Shown: positions 14,531 through 17,647 of the stretch, piece after piece | How the letters are laid out: every line of letters starts with the position of its first letter | How positions within the stretch are numbered: position 1 is the first letter of the stretch | Origin: Helicobacteraceae bacterium | GTDB taxonomy: Bacteria > Campylobacterota > Campylobacteria > Campylobacterales > Sulfurimonadaceae | Direction: 5' to 3' | Assembly (NCBI GenBank): GCA_024635885.1 | Contig: JAGXIA010000032.1 | Location: 1-17,647 of the forward strand | DNA length: 17,647 nt | Position numbers and translations under genes: made by a program | The notes under the pieces: generated by a model | Told to the model about the DNA's origin: nothing | Seen by the model: the letters and a program-made list of their open reading frames with translations, nothing else | Databases searched by the model: none

Positions 14531-15085
14531 ATGATAATTTACATTCACGGTTTTGGCAGTAGTGGAGAAGGTACAAAAGCGAAAGCTTTCAAAGAGTATT
14601 TTAAAAATGAAAATATAGGTTTTATAGCGCCATCTTTATCTTATATTCCCGAGTTAGCTATAAAGACTTTGTGTGAGTTAATAGAGTCTTACAATGGCGA
14701 CATAAAATTAATAGGCTCCTCACTTGGCGGTTTTTATAGTATCTATTTGGCCCAAAAATACAACTTACAGGCTGTTCTTATAAACCCATCTATCTATCCC
14801 TATGAAACACTAAAAAAAGCTTTAGGGTATGCTCCAAGTTTTTATGATGAGAGCAGTTATAAATTTTTGAGTTCTCATTTGGAAATGCTAAAAAAATACA
14901 GCACAGAATCTGTCTCACAAAACAACTTTATGCTTTTGGTTCAAAAGGGAGATGAAACACTCAATTATAAAGAAGCTGCAAATAAATTTCCACATGCCAA
15001 GAGTGTTATAGAAGAGGGTGGTTCTCATGGATTTGATGGGATAGAGAGATATTTTGGGACTATAAAAGAGTTCTTTATTTTATAG
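14531..15085 (+). CDS. YqiA-like alpha/beta-hydrolase (esterase)
   Basis: A 184-residue single-domain alpha/beta-hydrolase of the YqiA/UPF0227 type; E. coli YqiA hydrolyses short acyl esters, but the natural substrate is unknown. It starts MIIYIHGFGSSGEGTKAKAF, the usual oxyanion-hole HGF/GSS start of the family. The nucleophile elbow is GSSLGG (62-67) with Ser64. The likely acid is Asp141 in VQKGDETLNY and the likely base His166 in GGSHGFDG. There is no signal peptide, so it should be cytoplasmic. It is a lone plus-strand gene whose last six bases overlap the end of the opposing membrane-protein gene. I give no symbol, because several paralogous families share this architecture. Confidence 0.85.
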   Translation: MIIYIHGFGSSGEGTKAKAFKEYFKNENIGFIAPSLSYIPELAIKTLCELIESYNGDIKLIGSSLGGFYSIYLAQKYNLQAVLINPSIYPYETLKKALGYAPSFYDESSYKFLSSHLEMLKKYSTESVSQNNFMLLVQKGDETLNYKEAANKFPHAKSVIEEGGSHGFDGIERYFGTIKEFFIL

Positions 15086-15409
15086 TTTTTCTATTTTTTG
15101 CTCAAGTTCATCATTGCATATTTCTTTGGCTGTATACCAGTCTGCAATCCCTTTATCGTTATATTGGTATTCTCTCTGCGAAGGAGGAATGACATCGTTT
15201 CTTAATTTCGAGCGGATAATCCCCATGATGACAAAAGTCAAAATAAGTGTAGCAATCGCAAAAAAATAATCATAAAAATACCAAACTATTAAAGCAGTTA
15301 CAAATGTAGTAAACTGTAGAAATATTCTCAATAAATAAGCAATAAGTTTACATTTTCTAGAGTGTAACTTGGGTGTTGGTTCTATTAAATCTATTGTATT
15401 GTTTGGCAT
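15080..15409 (-). CDS. Small two-helix membrane protein of unknown function
   Basis: I do not recognise this 109-residue protein. A basic stretch (KLHSRKCK) precedes two closely spaced hydrophobic helices (about 20-42 and 43-62, LLRIFLQFTTFVTALIVWYF and FFAIATLILTFVIMGII). A charged, likely cytoplasmic tail of some 45 residues follows (SKLRNDVIPPSQREYQYNDKG... to NDELEQKIEKL). The helix spacing suggests a hairpin with both ends inside. The start is uncertain: the ATG at 15409 (MPNNTIDL) and one at 15457 (MNNLIQLP) are both in frame and neither has a good ribosome site. TACAAT just upstream of the first would even allow a nearly leaderless message. It ends inside the last codons of the YqiA-like gene (six-base tail-to-tail overlap). 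Confidence 0.65.
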   Translation of the reverse strand: MPNNTIDLIEPTPKLHSRKCKLIAYLLRIFLQFTTFVTALIVWYFYDYFFAIATLILTFVIMGIIRSKLRNDVIPPSQREYQYNDKGIADWYTAKEICNDELEQKIEKL

Positions 15410-15472
15410 GTGGAAATTGTAGCAAAAATATAGTGGTAATTGTATTAAATTATTCATATCTAAGGAATTGGC

Positions 15473-15509
15473 TCAATATACATTAGTCGATAAGACTAAA
15501 CTATCTTGA
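15473..15509. promoter_or_regulatory. Interrupted dyad at the htpG promoter
   Basis: Two arms are centred on base 15491. The inner arms are TTAGTC (15483-15488) and GACTAA (15494-15499), five bases apart. The outer arms are TCAA-t-ATA (15473-15480) and TAT-c-TTGA (15502-15509). In all, 13 of 16 opposed pairs match. It ends directly against a -10-like TATAAT at 15510-15515, so it covers the -35 region of htpG. It also covers a possible minus-strand -10 (TATATT, 15480-15475) for the small membrane protein. It is not a CIRCE element (TTAGCACTC-N9-GAGTGCTAA). The binding protein is unknown. Confidence 0.5.
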
Positions 15510-15515
15510 TATAAT
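15510..15515 (+). promoter_or_regulatory. Candidate -10 box for htpG
   Basis: TATAAT in cttgaTATAATttgc lies 58 bases before the htpG ATG. A start near 15522 would give a leader of about 50 bases ending in AAGGA. The dyad described at 15473-15509 abuts it. A second possible -10 (TATACT, around 15541) lies nearer the gene. Confidence 0.5.
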
Positions 15516-15573
15516 TTGCATCTATTAACCTTTTGTCGCTATACTTATAAAAATTATTTCAAGGATATTAAAA

Positions 15574-17466
15574 ATGGCAAAACATCAGTTTCAGACAGAA
15601 GCAAATCAAATATTAAACCTAATGATTCACTCACTATACTCAAATAAAGAGATATTTATTCGTGAGCTTGTATCGAATGCTTCAGATGCACTTGATAAAT
15701 TAAATATGTTAGTTTTAACGGACGACAAATATAAAGATGTTACTTTCGCTCCTCGTATTGACATTATGGCTGATAAAGAGGCAAAAACTTTAACAATTAA
15801 AGACTCTGGTATCGGTATGAACGAAGAGGACTTGATGAATAATCTTGGTACTATCGCAAAATCGGGTACTAAAGCATTTTTAGAAAACATGACTGGTGAC
15901 CAAAAGAAGGATTCTAACCTTATTGGTCAGTTTGGTGTTGGTTTTTATGCTTGTTTTATGGTTGCTGACAAAGTAGAAGTAACAACTAAAAAAGCGGGTG
16001 AAGAGTCAGCTTTCTTATGGACAAGTGCAGGGGACGGCGAGTTTGATATTGAAAAAACAACTCAAGAAGGTCATGGTACTACTATTGTTATGCACCTTAA
16101 AGAAGATGAATTAGAATTCCTAGAAACACAGCGTATTGAAACAATTATTAAAAAGTATTCTAATCATATTCCATTTCCAATCTTTATGGACAAAGAGAAA
16201 TTTATTCCTGCAGTTAAAGATGATGACGACAAAGAAATTGAACCATCAAGAACAGAGATAGAAAATACGCAAATTAACCGTGCAAGTGCACTTTGGACAA
16301 TCTCAAAATCAGAAATCAAAGATGAAGAATACAAAGATTTTTACTCTTCGATTGCACACTCTTCAGAAGAGCCATTAGCTTGGATGCATAACAAAGCAGA
16401 GGGTGCAATAGAGTACACGACACTGTTTTATATCCCATCAAAAGCTCCATTGGATTTATACAGAGTTGATTACCAAACAGGTATTAAACTCTATATTAAC
16501 CGTGTTTTTATTACGGACGATGAAAAAGAGCTTATGCCAACCTATTTAAGATTTTTACGTGGTATTATTGACTCTAAAGATTTACCATTAAATGTATCTC
16601 GTGAGATTTTACAATCAAATGCAGTTATGAATAAAATCAGAAAGTCATCTGTTAAAAAAGTTCTTTCAGAACTGACTAAAATTGCCAAAAATGATGCTGA
16701 GAAATATGATGCATTTTATAAAGAGTTTGGTAATGTTCTAAAAGAGGGCTTATACAACGACTTTGACAACCGTGAAAAGATTTTAGAGCTTCTGAAGTTT
16801 AACACTCTAAACTCTGATGGCACAGTAATGATTGAAGATTTTGTTAAAAATGTAGATGCACAGAAAAAAGAGATTTATTACATAACTGGTAAAACTTCTT
16901 TATCTATGTTAAAAAGCTCTCCTTCATTAGAAAGATTTAAATCTAAAGGTATCGATGTTTTAGTTCTTAACGAAGAAGTAGACACTATTATTTTCCCAAT
17001 GGTGACAGAATATAAAGAGTATAAGCTTATACCTGTAGCTGATGCAAAGTTTGAAGAGAGTGAAGAAGAGAAAAAAGAGGAAGAAGAAGTTGCAAAAACT
17101 TATGAAGGTTTAGCAAAAGAATTCAAGGATGCACTAGGTGATAGCGTAAAATCTGTAGAGACTACTTTTGACTTAACAGATTCTCCTGTCGCTATTAAAA
17201 TTGATAAAGAAGACCCATCTTACATGATGGCACAAATGATGAAGCAAATGGGACAAGGTGGAGACACTCCTGAACCAGCTCCAATTTTACTAATCAACCC
17301 TAAACATGAATTATTGATGAAATTAAAAGATTCTGCTGATCAGAACCTTATTAACGATGCAGCGCATGTTTTATTAGACCAAGCAAAATTATTTGATGGT
17401 CAAGAATTAGCTGATACTCAGGATTTTATTGCACGATTAAATAGAATTATTTCTAAAGCATTATAA
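15574..17466 (+). CDS. htpG: Molecular chaperone HtpG (bacterial Hsp90)
   Basis: An ATP-driven dimeric chaperone of the cytoplasm that works after DnaK on client remodelling. The 630 residues cover all three Hsp90 domains. The N-terminal GHKL ATPase shows IFIRELVSNASDALDKL (E31, N35), DSGIGMNEEDL, LGTIAKSGTKAF and GQFGVGFYACFMVADKV. The middle domain carries IKLYINRVFITDD, PTYLRFLRGIIDSKDLPLNVSRE and the catalytic-loop arginine in the latter. The C-terminal dimerisation domain ends LNRIISKAL without the eukaryotic MEEVD. An acidic stretch (EESEEEKKEEEEVAKTYEGL) lies between the middle and C-terminal domains. AAGGA precedes the ATG by about eight bases. It is a single-gene unit with its own promoter region and a strong hairpin behind it. 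Nothing is truncated. Confidence 0.97.
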   Translation: MAKHQFQTEANQILNLMIHSLYSNKEIFIRELVSNASDALDKLNMLVLTDDKYKDVTFAPRIDIMADKEAKTLTIKDSGIGMNEEDLMNNLGTIAKSGTKAFLENMTGDQKKDSNLIGQFGVGFYACFMVADKVEVTTKKAGEESAFLWTSAGDGEFDIEKTTQEGHGTTIVMHLKEDELEFLETQRIETIIKKYSNHIPFPIFMDKEKFIPAVKDDDDKEIEPSRTEIENTQINRASALWTISKSEIKDEEYKDFYSSIAHSSEEPLAWMHNKAEGAIEYTTLFYIPSKAPLDLYRVDYQTGIKLYINRVFITDDEKELMPTYLRFLRGIIDSKDLPLNVSREILQSNAVMNKIRKSSVKKVLSELTKIAKNDAEKYDAFYKEFGNVLKEGLYNDFDNREKILELLKFNTLNSDGTVMIEDFVKNVDAQKKEIYYITGKTSLSMLKSSPSLERFKSKGIDVLVLNEEVDTIIFPMVTEYKEYKLIPVADAKFEESEEEKKEEEEVAKTYEGLAKEFKDALGDSVKSVETTFDLTDSPVAIKIDKEDPSYMMAQMMKQMGQGGDTPEPAPILLINPKHELLMKLKDSADQNLINDAAHVLLDQAKLFDGQELADTQDFIARLNRIISKAL

Positions 17467-17473
17467 AACTTTA

Positions 17474-17502
17474 TGTATGAGTGCAATAGTAGCACTCATA
17501 CA
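17474..17502 (+). terminator. Strong hairpin after htpG
   Basis: Bases 17474-17484 and 17492-17502 pair perfectly (11 pairs, core GTATGAGTGC / GCACTCATAC) around a seven-base loop AATAGTA, eight bases after the htpG stop. It lacks a clear U tract on either side (aattcctcc follows), so it may be a rho-independent terminator of reduced strength, a bidirectional one, or a processed 3' end. Confidence 0.55.
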
Positions 17503-17560
17503 ATTCCTCCAACTACACATAACTTTTTTATCTTATCTATTATAAAAATATGTTATTTTG

Positions 17561-17647
17561 TTAAATGTTTAAAATATTGATAATATTTAGAAAATTTGGC
17601 TTTAAAAAAAAAGTATCAAATGTACAAGCTATTAAAGAGTCTTTAGA
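17561..17647 (-). CDS. Possible 3' end of a minus-strand gene (partial)
   Basis: Read on the minus strand from the window edge, one frame stays open for 28 codons to TAA at 17563-17561; the other two stop within a few codons. The fragment ends FLKPNFLNIINILNI, with a hydrophobic and asparagine-rich make-up. In DNA this rich in A and T, an open run of this length could arise by chance, so support is weak. If real, it converges on htpG, and the hairpin at 17474-17502 would serve both genes. No product can be named. Confidence 0.25.
   Translation of the reverse strand, partial: SKDSLIACTFDTFFLKPNFLNIINILNI

Noticed and set aside
15483..15499. TTAGTC-N5-GACTAA as a CIRCE element
   Set aside because: CIRCE is TTAGCACTC-N9-GAGTGCTAA. 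The arm sequence and spacer length here do not fit, so it is kept only as an unassigned dyad.
17572..17588. AT-rich inverted repeat as a regulatory operator or Fur site
   Set aside because: It is made almost wholly of A and T, is expected by chance in such DNA, and does not match the known Campylobacterota Fur consensus well.

Overview
The window is AT-rich and densely coding. It looks like a Campylobacterota chromosome, most likely a free-living relative of Sulfurimonas. This assignment rests on gene order and protein style, not on any search. The strongest clue is the minus-strand order cvpA - fur - lysS - glyA - DUF1882 gene - SPOR gene - (trpE) - aroE. I recall the same series, without trpE, from Campylobacter jejuni (the Cj0399-Cj0405 region), and part of it from Helicobacter pylori (cvpA-lysS-glyA-HP0184). 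The rest of the content is conserved housekeeping. I see no phage, insertion sequence, CRISPR array, tRNA or rRNA.

Layout. (1) Positions 2-2503, plus strand: mltA (5' end cut by the window edge), recR and an outer-membrane phospholipase A gene. They are joined by an ATGA overlap and a 1-base gap, so they form one operon. (2) Positions 10821-2517, minus strand: nine tightly packed genes reading GGDEF protein, cvpA, fur, lysS, glyA, DUF1882 protein, SPOR protein, trpE, aroE. Junctions run from an 11-base overlap to a 56-base gap. (3) Positions 11010-12356, plus: a class II DAHP synthase, divergent from the operon across a 188-base regulatory gap that holds a perfect 15-base palindrome. (4) Positions 14395-12452, minus: the ABC-F ATPase Uup. 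(5) Positions 14531-15085, plus: a YqiA-type esterase, overlapping tail to tail with a small two-helix membrane protein on the minus strand. (6) Positions 15574-17466, plus: htpG (Hsp90), preceded by a long dyad at its likely promoter and followed by a strong hairpin. The last 87 bases may hold the 3' end of a minus-strand gene.

How the genes work together. DAHP synthase (first step of the shikimate pathway), AroE (fourth step) and TrpE (first step of the tryptophan branch) lie within 10 kb, although DAHP synthase is on the opposite strand. The long operon mixes translation and one-carbon metabolism (LysRS, SHMT), iron regulation (Fur), envelope and division-associated proteins (CvpA, SPOR) and a probable c-di-GMP synthase at its head. 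MltA, PldA and the SPOR protein all act at the envelope.

No clear-cut undescribed system is visible. The most rewarding leads are the DUF1882 protein, which shows motifs like those of an archaeo-eukaryotic primase; the interrupted dyad at the htpG promoter; the palindrome in front of the DAHP synthase gene; and an in-frame repeat of the uup 3' end around a short GC-richer insert. Several genes start with TTG or GTG, so their starts were set from ribosome-binding sites and family N-termini.
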